NCBI RefSeq assembly: GCF_002999335.1
Contig: NW_020312761.1
Location: 1-64,000, forward strand
Direction: 5' to 3'
Length of the DNA: 64,000 bases
Source of the DNA: Cyclospora cayetanensis
Lineage: Eukaryota; Apicomplexa; Conoidasida; Eucoccidiorida; Eimeriidae
Shown here: positions 11,293 to 22,982 of the stretch, piece by piece
How the letters are laid out: each line of letters starts with the position of its first letter
Position numbering within the stretch: the stretch's first letter is position 1
The notes under the pieces: generated by a model
What the model was told of the DNA's origin: nothing
Seen by the model: the letters and a program-made list of their open reading frames with translations, nothing else
Databases searched by the model: none
Translations under genes and position numbers: made by a program

Positions 11293-13185
11293 TCAGAGGC
11301 TTTTGAGTTTTTCCGCAGTGCGGTGGTGGGTAATCGCAATAGAAATTGCGCACGCAAGGGAAGAGAGGACGAACACGCGATCAAAATGAAGATGGAAAGC
11401 CCTAAAATCAAGAGACGGCGCGAGAACCTGAGCCAAGGCGTCGCGATAGGACTGAGGAAGGTAAACTCGAGTAAGGAGAAGGCAGGCGGAGAAGTACATC
11501 CCCATAACTTCAGACATCACCAAAGCAAACACATTGCTTGACACGGCCGTGGACATATAGCGAAAAACAGTGAGGAGTTTTTCGAAGAACCCACGGATTG
11601 TCAGAGCAATAATCCACCCCAAAAGCACCAGCGACAGATATGGCGTCATCAGTGTGACGTTCACTGGCACATGCAGCAGGTGTAAAAGTAATTCCAAAGT
11701 TCTGGTGGCCGGATCTGTGGTACTCACGCGGTCTAGCAAAACATTTGCGGCACTCATGAAAACGCGGTAAACGCATACTGCCGTCATGCCCCAACCCAGC
11801 AAGTTGTTGAATCTTCCCAGCCAGGTGCGCCCGTAGAGGGCCTGCGCTCGAGAGTGGACAAGATCATCTAAACCAACAAAGAGTTCGCGAGAAAGCTCCT
11901 CTAAGGCTTCTATTTCGCTCTGCAGCTTCTGGCACTGTTGTTCCAGCCGCCTGCCTGTTACAAACGCGCGGATCCTGTCCAGCCACTCACTGAGCCATCT
12001 AGGTACCCATCGCCACAGTATTTGTCGCACGCCAGCAAGTGCTTGACCTTCCGCCTGGCCTTCCGGCTCTGTGGGCGCGTTCGGACCTTTTGTTCCCCCC
12101 CGCAGAGTCGATCCGTCAATTTCCTCTCGGCTACCCGAATAACCTCCACTTGCCCCCCTGCGCGAGGCACTCGTAATCTCTCCCCCAAGGCCCCCATAGC
12201 GCCTGCGTGAAGCACTCCGGCCTCTTCGTGAGGTCGATGGATCAAGAGAAAAGGAGGAGGGGCGGTTGGATCCTGGGGGGGGTGAAAGAACTCCCGAAGT
12301 TGGCGTCGGCCACAAGCGAGCGCGTGCGGGGTTCAGAGACGCTTGCAAGTGGAGTCTTGCCCTTTTTTTTTCACTAACGAGGTTCAAAGTGTGCAGAAGC
12401 CGCTGTTCTACGCACGCGACTTCTGCTTGGGTGGTCGGATACAAGAAAGTGGCTACGTTCCTATAGGGGTAGTTCACACTTCCAAAGCCCGCCAGGGCGG
12501 AAACAACAGTAACTCCGCAAACACCTACATACGCCAGCAAGCGCTCCGTGTAGGACAGAAGGGAGAGACTGTCTGAGTTTAGATGCAATAGTCGCCCGGA
12601 CTGGCAGAAGCAGAACCACAGTAAGGGCAGCACCACAGCGCTGCAAGCCGCTACTGCAACCCACTCGCGCCACCGGGGAGACAGCCTGCCGAGCTTCGAC
12701 AGGATGCCGCTGCTCCCAGAGGATCCAAAGTTAGAGACTGCTGTGAGGCGGGAAAGAGCAGCCGCCCGTGTCTGCAGGCGCTGCATCTGCGGGAACTTCG
12801 CTGCCCAGTCGGCGATACGAAAAGAATCAGCGCTTGGGGCCAAGGCGTTGTGAATAATGGACACTGGGATCACTATGTAAAGCAACAAAAGTACACAGAT
12901 TAAGTCTAAGTTCCACACAAAGCGTCGGATATGCGGGTTCAATATATGCAGCAGCTCCAGGATCAACAGCTGCAACATGGAAACGCAAGCAGTAAAAGTG
13001 GCACAGAACAGGTGTTGTACAGAGCGACGCTGAACCTCATAGTCACGATAAAGGTGTGTAGCGAAGAAGTAGTACGCGCCGATGAAGAGGCTGGCGTGGA
13101 AGAGGAATACAATAATGATGCCCACCACTATACCCGTGCCTGTCTGGCTCAGCGGGTACGCCGCCGAGAGGGGAGGGAGGGTCAT
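11293..13185 (-). CDS. GPHR: Golgi pH regulator (GPHR/GPR89 family) anion channel
   Basis: A single uninterrupted frame of 630 residues from the ATG at 13185; the frame extends upstream to a GTG at 13227. The family forms an anion channel in Golgi membranes that supports acidification, and in plants it is known as GTG. Diagnostic segments are FGSVNYPYRNVATFLYP with the following EQRLLHTLNLVSEKKRAR, then ALEELSRELF, the TDPATRTLELLL stretch and the C-terminal NVFALVMSEVMGMYFSA with YLPQSYRDAL. About eight or nine hydrophobic segments are visible, five N-terminal and four C-terminal. The cytosolic loop between residues about 290 and 420 is much longer than in animal homologues and is rich in Ser, Arg and Gly. 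Lack of introns is notable beside its multi-exon neighbours. Confidence 0.95.
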   Translation of the reverse strand: MTLPPLSAAYPLSQTGTGIVVGIIIVFLFHASLFIGAYYFFATHLYRDYEVQRRSVQHLFCATFTACVSMLQLLILELLHILNPHIRRFVWNLDLICVLLLLYIVIPVSIIHNALAPSADSFRIADWAAKFPQMQRLQTRAAALSRLTAVSNFGSSGSSGILSKLGRLSPRWREWVAVAACSAVVLPLLWFCFCQSGRLLHLNSDSLSLLSYTERLLAYVGVCGVTVVSALAGFGSVNYPYRNVATFLYPTTQAEVACVEQRLLHTLNLVSEKKRARLHLQASLNPARARLWPTPTSGVLSPPPGSNRPSSFSLDPSTSRRGRSASRRRYGGLGGEITSASRRGASGGYSGSREEIDGSTLRGGTKGPNAPTEPEGQAEGQALAGVRQILWRWVPRWLSEWLDRIRAFVTGRRLEQQCQKLQSEIEALEELSRELFVGLDDLVHSRAQALYGRTWLGRFNNLLGWGMTAVCVYRVFMSAANVLLDRVSTTDPATRTLELLLHLLHVPVNVTLMTPYLSLVLLGWIIALTIRGFFEKLLTVFRYMSTAVSSNVFALVMSEVMGMYFSACLLLTRVYLPQSYRDALAQVLAPSLDFRAFHLHFDRVFVLSSLACAISIAITHHRTAEKLKSL

Positions 13186-16100
13186 CGCCGCGCCTAACGG
13201 CTCCCAAGCCGCTGGCTGGTGCGACACCCTCCGCTGGAAGGACTGGATTTGCCTTAACCAAATCCAACTCTCATTGGTAAGTTGCTAGGCCTGCAGAAAA
13301 CGGCAATTACAGCGGGAAGGCAAGCACCTGTGTGCGCGCCCCCAGCGCAAGGATTAAAATAGCGCTCTTCCAGAAGGCTGCATACAGAAGATAAATACGG
13401 TAAAGTGGTGGTCGCGCGCAATATTGTGCACAAAGAAACCCATGCGGACGCCTCCTCCCAGAGCAACAGATGCTTACTGAAATTACAGATATCGTGTTCC
13501 GCACAGCTCATGAGTTTCCCGTCTTATGGAAAGATAATTCCTTTGATTTCATGTCTACGATTCCCTTAAACTCTCTCGAGCAGCCCATTTTGGCATAAAC
13601 CGCAGAAGGGGTCACAGCGCATGCCGCCGCTCCGCAGCTGCCAGCCCTCCAGTGGACAGAAATGGCACCTTATGCACGATGCAGCATTCCTTCAGTTTAA
13701 TTGTCACCCCAAAGCATTCTAATTGCAGGGCAAATTTCTGTAATATGGTTCCTGAAACTCAGGCGTGTGCTGGGAATACGAGCGTACCTGCTTTGCAGTA
13801 CTCCTAGTAGAACGCCCAGAGCCGGTGCAAAAATTGGCTTGTCTGGAGGCTCCAAAGCTCTCTACTGTCCAGCATATAAACGCAAGGACCCGATGGTAGT
13901 CTTCGACATGGAGAAGCGGAAACGAGAGATTCATTTGGTGTGGGTCACTGGGGAAGATTGCACCGGCAGCAGGCGCTGCAGAGCAATGGACTCGGCTGGC
14001 CCATAGCTAGGTCCAGACTAGTCCAGGATCAAGGTTTAGAAGGAAATAACAATGTAATAAGGCTTTTAAATCTCCCTTTCCCTGAATCAGGTCTCACTCC
14101 AGGCCAAAGACCCGTACAGCCTGGATCGCTATGCTAACAGGTTGCCGTATGTAACGGCGTAAGCTACAATTAGACACTTTCTACTACGCTAGCTACATTG
14201 TTTAAAAATTAGTGAGAATTCATTTTGTGATTTGGCTTTCCATATGCATTATTGCAGAATTGCGTTGGCTCTGTAAGATAGGTATCAATGTGTGCTAAAT
14301 GCTGTAAAGAAACACTTCGGGATGCTCAGAGTGCCACGCGAATGCAGCAAGATGCACCCAAGCTGCCACTCTGCCTTCAGTTCGGGACCCTGAGGGGAGA
14401 GGTCAGGAAACCAGCGGAGATCTGCATTTATACTTAGTGTAATGCCCCACCGAGTGTGTCCATAGGGGAATACCTAACTTCAGACTCAGTACAAACTTAA
14501 TTTAGCATATTTATTTTTCTAAAAGATTTCACTTTTTCCCTTGGCGTGTACCTCAGTGTTCCAATGCAAAGAAGAAAGAACAGAGAAGGTCTGCGTAACT
14601 GCGCCGTCTCAACACGCCCACTATAATGCTCCATCTGAGGCCTTCGGAGAAGTACCTTTAGCTCTCTCTTAAATACGAACTGTGAACGTTTTTAATGAGC
14701 TCCCGTCTTCCCTTTTCCCTGAGCTTCACAACTCTTGGCGCTAGAGGAGCGAGTATTCTCTACTAGTTACAATAGCATCGAGCACAAAAGCACAGCCTTG
14801 CGTCTTCTTGACATCTGCCCCCGTCCAATGTCGAAATTCATGCCGTAGTGTTCCATACGGATACACTGAGGCCAATTGCATGCAGGAAAGCACGGGTGTT
14901 CCTGTTCTTTTGCCACTCCACAGGCAGGCAGGAACGCGGAAAGAGTGCAAATGAGAAAGAAATTGTGTGCGCCAACTGAACGATAGGCAGACTTACAGGT
15001 CAACGACGGACAAGATGCCGAACCATCACGGCCGTGGGGGTCCCATGGCTTGTTGTCAGAGGCTTGAATTGTATTGGCCTCCTTCTACGAGAAGACAGAA
15101 CGCAATTAGAGGCGTAACGAAAGTCAAAATACACACTAGTTCAGCAGTTTCTCTGGGCCTCGTAAACAGGCTCGGCATACAAATAGAACCAAGTTATACG
15201 GTGAAGCCGAATTCAAGCCAAAAGTAGGCTCAAAAAGGTTGAGGCCACTTACCGATTAGTGCGTCTGGGCAAATCTGACTGCATAGAACACCGTAATAAT
15301 AAAAACTGAGTACATTTTGAGCAGCACCTAAACGAGAGGGCAGCTATTTTACAGACCAAACTTGGAGAAAGAGCGAATCGCGCCTCCATTTGGGGGGAAC
15401 TCGATACAGGAAGAAAATACATTGACTCGTGAAAGGATGGCAAATGGTCCTAGCCACCTAGCCCCCAAATTATTCGTCTGACTGCCTGACGATGCACCTC
15501 ATGAAGCCTGCTGGTACGCTAGCCACCTGCTTTCAGAATTCCACCGCCGCTAAGGATAACTGCTGACCCCAGGCCACCAGGTTTAGGCTCAGAATCGGAA
15601 AGGGGCCACTCACTGTAGAAGAGGGATGCGGAAAAGCAACAGGTAAACGCTGTACTGTTATATCACCTAGTTATTGCGCAGGAGGAAAGAGTCAAGACGA
15701 GCGATTGGATTTATGTGATCACGTAGAGTAACACGTACAGCAAACCAGTGCAGTTGATGCGCCCTTTCTGGCCATCTGCCTCAGGATGGTTCGCGGTTGT
15801 TATATTTTGGCAATGCGCAGGCGGGCCATGAAGGCAAACCCCAAGGCACTACTGAACTTCGAGTTCTCATGAGTAATAATACTCTTGGGGGTGCCTTGAA
15901 CGGTCTAAATGTAAGTTTAGGGAAAGCAACAACCTTCTGATCCGTGACAAAACTACAGAAAGGTTTGAGATGGGCATATTTGCTGACTCTGTTGCCGTCG
16001 AAGTATCGCTATTTTGAGTCTTGCCCTCCGGCAGTCCAACATTAAAGTCCGCAGTGATCATAGTCCAGATCGTTTCAGGAATTCTACGGTTTTGCACACA

Positions 16101-19100
16101 GCTGGCTACAGGGGCAATGCGCGGGCCTAGGTGCTGACAACATGGGCATGGCCGTGCACATCCTTCTGCCATGAGACCTATCCTAGGTCACCAGAAGCAC
16201 GCAAGAGCTTTCACTCGTACCACAAACCCACAATTGCCTGGATAAACATAAGCTTACCCTTTGCGTAACATGGCATTGCAGAGAAAAACTCCTGAAGTAC
16301 GTACGGCGGAGTCGCCGCTTTGTTATGAACTACCGAGGGCCATCCCCAACGTGGTAGTGTTTCACCCTTTTGTCATCCTGGATTTTGGCAATAATAGAGA
16401 ATGCATTGCTGTCAACTGCATGAGAGTTACACTATTTGGATAGGAGCCATGACTCAGTACAGACAAGAGCTGTTGCGTTGTACGACGATGAATCACTAGG
16501 GCTTCGCGATGGCGCGTCGGCGACCATGTTGGTGATGCCCGATATACTTTGCCAGGACATCCAATCTGGCAAACATGTTGTAGGGACTTACTAATGTCCT
16601 GAAAGCTCTTTATGGTGTCGTAAAGTCCCATCAGCATACTTATTGTAACGAAGATAAGCTCGTGCACGCTTTCACGTGCCACTGCCTGTTCCGTAGCCGT
16701 TTAAGCACACGCCGTAGATGCTCTTCAGCGTTTTCACTAACAAATTGGCTAAATACTGGGGTAACGTTCATGTAGATAGCCATCCAGCCCTTGGTGGGGT
16801 CAAAACGATTTGTATCAACCTGACACTGCAGTTTAACTGGGGTAGTGACAAGTCTAGGCGGCGCACAGGTATATTGGAGGTTGCGGGTGTGGAGCGCCGC
16901 TCTGTGCTACTTATCAGAGTGAGTGGGGGTATGTAAAGAGCTGCCTTTGAAGGCCGATGTTGGGTAGACTGTTGATCCGCGTAGGTTTTAGAATTGCTCG
17001 CCAATAGGAGGCGTACGAATCTGGTGCCTGCCAGTAAATATGTCCAGGGGCTCGCGGTGAACACACATGCGCCAACTTTGATCCCGTTTGAAAGCACAAC
17101 ATCGGATTGTGTCCCAAAATGCAAGTCAGTTCCTGCACTTTGCCTTTTCCCAACGAATTATCAGCCTGCCGATCAGACTGTTCTTCATGCTGAGGTACCT
17201 TTCCATAGCAAGGATCATAGCTTGCCACTGGCCTGGAAGGTAACAAAATACGGTGAGCTGCATGCCCAGCAACTATCCCGCCTGGTGAGAGCTTGTCACT
17301 TGTCATCCCAGCAGTAGGCTTCTCCCTGATATCCAAGGATTCCTTTTCTTCAAGGGTCAGTAAAACTCTTTGATATAGAACTATCTCCGTAGACATCAAA
17401 AGGGAAAGCAAGCTCAAAACCGTCTTCTTATACTGCACTGTTGAGCCACCCTTGTAGGGACTCCGCTTCTCTTTGTTAAGGCACCGAGTCAAATTGGCTC
17501 ACCTTAGATCAAATGAAAGTTGTTGGAGACTTAAACATACTGCTTCCCAGTGCTTCCTGGTATACTAAACTCCACAGCGCGCACCTGAGGCCTCACTGGG
17601 TCGCCCGTGGCATACCTAGGAGTACGCCATAGTGCGCTGGCTCACCAAAGAAATCAAGGGTTACCATGCTGAGTGAAAACAATTCTGATTTGAAGTACCA
17701 TCCAGCTGCAGAGGTCTTGCTAATCGATGTGGTCTGCAACGTGTCAGAATGTACGAATCTTGAATACAGCGCTAACGAATGAAACGGCAGCGTGCACTTC
17801 TGCGTCGTTTCCTCGGAAACCAAATCAACTTCTCATTCAGTGGCAAGCAAAGTTAGCAACTCGTGACATTAGTCTGGGCTTGTATTCGCTCACAGTTGAC
17901 CTTCGTTGGGTTGGATTTCCAAATGCGGCTTCGTCCTTTGTAGTTACTTCAGTGCGCACAGCCTACGTGGAGGCTTGCCGTTTCTCGATGCGCCATCTTA
18001 AATTGCCAAGCATCCTGGTTCCAGCGGCCGATTCCCTTTGCTCAATTTTTTGGGGATGGTTTAGAAGCCCGGCCGAGGCTCCCTCAGGTCTTCTTTTATC
18101 GTCCACCTTTTGAGTGTGGGCAAGGGCTGACGGCACAGCCTCGACATTCAAAGTTCGAGGTCCCAACTTCGCTCGTTCTTTAATCCCAAAACGCAGGAGT
18201 TCGGCTCATTCGCACGTACAACTGCAGGTATTGCTTTACTTGCGGAAGCCTTACTGGTTGTTTGTCTACTCGCTGATACCACCTCACGTGACCCTGTGGG
18301 TATACCATAGAGAACCCACTGAAAAGCCAGGTGTCTGTCTCCATTGTGGCTAGGGAAAGCCAAACCATCAATTTCTCAATATTCCCATTATTGACTTTAC
18401 CCATCGATTCATGGAGTCCCCTTCTTTAGCTTTCTCGATTCTCCTAAAGTTTTCAGCTAAGATCTACATGAACCGACTTGCTGGGCTTATATGGAGGCTG
18501 CAACTGTAGTGTTTCTGTCGAGAAGGCCACTTCCTCACAGGATTAGAACCACCGCTCAAATATATTTCCATAGAACAAGCATGCAGCAAGGAACACATAC
18601 TTTTTTCCCGGGGTTATGAAGTGCGTATGTCTAAACCAGCCGATAAAAGTTTGAAATACTTGCTCATCCTTGCGGACTCTAACTTCTCGCCGGCGTAACC
18701 ACGTCCGCCAAACCATAACGATTTTATCGGAGGGGAAATCATGCCGCTCTACAACCTTTGGAGCTAGGGCATTCGCACCAGCTTGTGGTCCGGTCTCTAC
18801 CGCCCCAACAGGCATTGTGCCACCTTCAGGCTCCGCCACCAAATGTGTTCTCCCACGCTTTGTTCCCACAGAAGTCTGTCCACTGAATTCCCGCATAACT
18901 TGATTGAGGCCGGAGAGATGTTGCGGGAAAGCCCGACATCCCAATGCATCTGCATCCACTGGATATGCGGGGAAAAGCTCAATCGAACCACGCAGTCCTA
19001 CCAATAGCAACGTTCTCTCTAAGATATCCGGAGAAAGGCATTTAGCTCTACAGTCAATACAAACTTGATAATTCAATTCGTGAAGGTTTTAAAAGGAACT

Positions 19101-21620
19101 TTTCGGTTTTTTACTGTCCGGGTATTTCACACCTGCCATGATTGGGAAAGAGATTCAGCTGCAGTGAGCGTAGCTGCAGTCTCTGCGCACTTCCAGCATC
19201 CACAGGTTGCTTGTCGCGTCTTGCCCAGCGGCACACAACATTGCGTCCTAGGGCACCCAGGTGACACTACACGGGAACAAATGAATTGTACGAACAAACA
19301 AATTTAATTAGTCTGTCCTTCAGTAATTGTTAGCTCCATATCAATAACTTAGTAGGTAGTGTTAAAATGCAGCTTAGGCCCTTACGTTAGCTTTACAAAC
19401 ACAGGCACGCTCTCAGCCCCTAGCGTCTGGAGTGCGCACAATCATAGTGCAAAGATTTCCAGACTTTAGTCCTGCTTTTAGTTTCATTTATTCTTTTGTT
19501 GGTAAATGGAAAATTGTACTATCCACTATGGGGTGCATGTACGCTGTAAGTGCATGCATTCGCAAACTCGAGTCGTGTGGAGCTGTGATATGGATGAAGA
19601 CATGTATTGTCTTCATCCATTTAGGTAATTTTCCTTAAGTACCAGAGACACTGACTGTCACCGCAAAGCATGAACCCCGGTGCAGCACACAGAAACCCGT
19701 TTCTTTGGGTTCTGTCTTCGCAGAGCTGTGTGAGCGATCGCGAGTCTCAGGGGTATGGCTTTCTCTGTGAGTATCCATAGCCTCCTTAATCGTAAACAGC
19801 GGAAAAATAGGCTTAGCTCGCGAAGCCTTCCAATCTGAAACTCCGCAAGTGGGCTAGGCACACAGGCAGCAGCTAGGAGCTGGCATGTCCCCCAGAGGAG
19901 AAGCGGCTACTCCGACGCCCAAAAGCTTTCGCACATAGCCCGTTGACACTAAGTGTAACAAGTCTAATGTGCACGAAATATGTGTATTGACATCTGGAAG
20001 TGCGCAGAATGCCGTATCGTCGGCTGAAACTCTGCTATGGAAGTAATGTGGTAGAGGAGCAGGCCAGAGCTGCCCCTGCACCTTCCTTTTCGGGTTCCGC
20101 CCGTTCTCAATGCACGCTATTCAGCTGTTTATTATGATTAAATTAAGTAGCATCCGTTACTGTCTTTGAAACATAGACGGGCATGGCGTCTTCGGATAGT
20201 ACGCGTCAGTTGTTTGTAATAGCTGCTGCTCATCGGACACCAGCACCAGCAACCGAGGAAGTACTGGTCGATGTTGCTGTTGAACCCCAGAAAAGGCGAT
20301 AGGCGCGTTACATACCGAACAAACAGGCATGTCATGACTTAAAAAGCGGTCGTTAGTGCCGAGTCTTGTACAGTTGCATATGAGGTGCGTTGTATAGCCA
20401 TTTCAGGCTAGGGGCGGCTCTCGCCTCCGAGGGAGAGGGGTAGGATTCCTCTAGCGAGGAGCCATTACTGTGCTAGTAGGGTCTTTAACAAAGGTCTTCC
20501 CGTCTTTTGGTTGACGGAATTTAGGATTAAAAGTCTGGGGTTTAAGGTTTCTCTCTGGGAAGTGCTTGTGCCCCACTAAGCGAGAAGGGGTGCCTCCTAG
20601 GCAGCAGCCGCTCCTTCTCGCGCCTACCGGACCTGATGAATCACACAGCTGCTTCCGCCTATCTGATTGGACGTCCACTGCCTCTCCCTTTTTATTTTGT
20701 GGTTGTTTCCACTGACTGCCTCTGGCTAGGATGCAACGGCACGCCCGAAGGTTCTCCTAGCGGGTTCGGCAGTACAAGCTCGGCAGACTCCTTGAGGGGG
20801 TAGCAGCACAGGCATATAAACCTCGCCAAATGGTCCCGTCTATGAGGCCCCACAATCTGTTTTGCCCACTTTCTGCCTTTCCGAGGGGTCTCTAGCGGTG
20901 TGGCGCGCAGGCCTCGTGGTATCCTCTACTGACTCACCTCGCCCTCTCCTGTTGCCTGTCTTGGTACCTTAGCTCATCTATCCCTGCCTCGGACGTGCCA
21001 ACTTGCGCTCCAGAAGCAGTGCTTTGTGTCTTACAGTCTTCGGGGGTCCTTCCCCTCCTGTTGACTTCCTCTAGATGTCCATCGTGCGGGGCGAGTTACT
21101 CCGTGGCGGCCCCCTCCGCGTTGTCTCCCTTCAAGTGTATGGGTGCAGCCCGCACCCCTATTCTTGACCACTGCTTCCAAGTGTGCCTCCTCCTATATTC
21201 ACTCTGTTTCACAGAAGCTCGCTTGCGCCGAGCCTGTTTTGCCGGGAGTCCTTCTCGGCGAGGGATCATTCATTCAGTTTTCGGCGTTCCTTGTGCACAG
21301 TAGTGATGCCCTTGGTCGCGTCTGTCAGGGTCTAACGACAATCGTGTGCGGCAGCAACACCGCTCTAAGCGCGCCGTAGCTGGAGTTATTGTAGAGCACT
21401 GCTCTCTCTCGACCCAATTCTTCCGTTCCCCATACCTTGATTAACCAACCAGTCATTAATTTCCTCCCTCTTCCAGTACGGCGCGAGCTCCCCCTTCCCG
21501 TGGGATCCCGCCCGTAGACTTGGGGAGCTCTCCGTCTCTCCCCTTTACAGTGCGTCGGCTTGGCTGCCTTCGGGGCGAACACGTACCCCACTTGCCGTTC
21601 GGCTGGGCTCGCCTGGCAAA
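13186..21620. other. 8.4 kb gene-poor region
   Basis: The longest frames are about 190 codons (minus strand 16914-17492 and 18543-19076). They show no domain, no consistent splice partners and no low-complexity bias like the real genes here, so I do not call them. No transposon remnants, rRNA or tRNA were recognised. A perfect hairpin lies at 19590-19620. The final 700 bases become GC- and pyrimidine-rich and probably form the promoter and 5' UTR of the gene at 21621. Confidence 0.5.
19590..19620. repeat. Perfect 13-bp inverted repeat with 5-nt loop
   Basis: ATGGATGAAGACA at 19590-19602 is followed by TGTAT and then its exact reverse complement at 19608-19620. No T-run follows and no gene is adjacent. 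It could be a structured RNA element or chance. Confidence 0.8.
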
Positions 21621-22982
21621 ATGCAATCGGCTATGGAGGGACCGCTGTCTCGTCACGCGGTGTCTCCTAGTCCCTCTCCCTTCCCCTCCTTGCCATTTCT
21701 TACAGACGCCTACCTCCCAGGGCACCACGCTGTAGCTACGGCAGCGCACCAGCAGCAGCCCCTGCTGTTGCTGCAGAGCAACTCGCTGGAGCAAGGCGCA
21801 ACCCCCGCCGCGACAGACAGGCTTTCTGCTAGTGCAGAAAGCTGGTGCGATCCTAGTGGCGCCGCTGCGCTCCATCTTCTGGGGGGCCCTCGAGATGGAG
21901 ATGGCGCGGGGGAGCTCCTCTCGGGAGTACAGGACCCTACGCCTTTCGCAGCCTCCTGCTTTGGCTCTTACCTTTGCTCTCCTTATATAGAATCTCCCCA
22001 GGGGCCAGAGGGCCCCTCCGGCCCCGAGGGGCCCCCAGGTTCAACGTGTCGGTCTTTTTCGCCTCTCAATTTGGCTGCAACTCCTGATAGTGCAAGCAGC
22101 AATTTTGTCGGAGCTGTTCCATCCGGGGGGTTCTCGCTCTACTATGGACCCTCTTTCCCCTTTTCGCTGCCAAATCCTCTGGCTTGTGGTGTCGCACAAG
22201 ACGGATCATTGGGAACCTTCGGCACAATAACAAGTACTCCTCCGCAGCAGAACACAACGCAAGAGACACAGGGATTTGCGTCTGATTATGACAGACTCAC
22301 GAGGGAACTTGGCAGGTTTTGTGCGTCTCTGCGAGATATTGTGACCGATAAGTGAGCAAAACCTTTGACCGCTTCCTATGCCTCGAGAGCATCACTTAAT
22401 TTTGCGTAGAATACCGTTGAGGACTACCTGGGATGTCGGAGGTGCGGGTGCATGCAGCGGGTTCGGCGTTTCCTTTTTTCAGCGTGTCTCTGGTGCTTTC
22501 TGTTTCTGTGCAGTCCGTCCTCTGCCGAGCTGAACTCAACGCTTGAGACGGCAATTGGCTCTGCTGACCAAGTTTCTCGAGTGCAGCGAAAGCTGCTGCT
22601 TTCTGGCCGTCAGCAGCAGCATTTGGTAGCTGACAGCAAGTTAATTCATTCTAAGGTGTACATGTTGCACCGCATTCTGCAAAAGACAGCACCCCGATAC
22701 AGCCAGTTGCTCGCGGAGCATCCGCACCTTCAAAATCACATTGAGCAGCTCGAACACCATCATAGGGATCCTGTGGGATATGCGGCGTGTGTCGGGAGTG
22801 GAAGTATCACCGGCAGCGTCCAAAACTGTACCATGAGCCACCGCAACAACAGCAGCATCAGCACCAACAGGCGTCGTAGTGTTCGTCAATATAAACGGCA
22901 GCAAACCGCATCGCCTCATGACTTCTCAGAGGGAATGCTGCTACCAACTATCAAGACCGAGCCAACATCAAGTTGCGCTTGA
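21621..22982 (+). CDS. Hypothetical protein, two exons, coiled-coil C-terminus
   Basis: I do not recognise this protein. Exon 1 runs from the ATG at 21621 to 22351 (donor GTGAGC) and exon 2 from 22514 (acceptor TTCTGTGCAG) to the TGA at 22982. The phases agree and the product is 399 residues. The N-terminal half is Pro/Ser/Ala-rich, including a short collagen-like GPEGPSGPEGPPG stretch encoded by GGGGCCCC-type motifs. From about residue 225 the sequence is helical and heptad-like (DYDRLTRELGRFCASLRDIV into SSAELNSTLETAIGSADQVS), continuing to a His-rich patch. An N-terminal scaffold plus coiled coil suggests a protein-protein interaction role, but no function can be given. Confidence 0.55.

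Noticed and set aside
12240..12300. Possible second gene inside the GPHR locus on the plus strand
   Set aside because: The plus-strand frames there are short and lie opposite the expanded Ser/Arg-rich loop of GPHR.
16914..17492. 192-codon minus-strand frame
   Set aside because: No recognisable domain, no splice partners, ordinary composition for non-coding DNA here. A real gene cannot be excluded but is not supported.
18543..19076. 177-codon minus-strand frame
   Set aside because: Same reasons as above; competing frames of similar size exist on the other strand.
22452..22513. Signal-peptide-like start (RVRRFLFSACLWCFLFLC) in front of the second exon at 22514
   Set aside because: The hydrophobic stretch is the pyrimidine-rich end of an intron. 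A phase-matched donor at 22352 and acceptor at 22513 explain it better.
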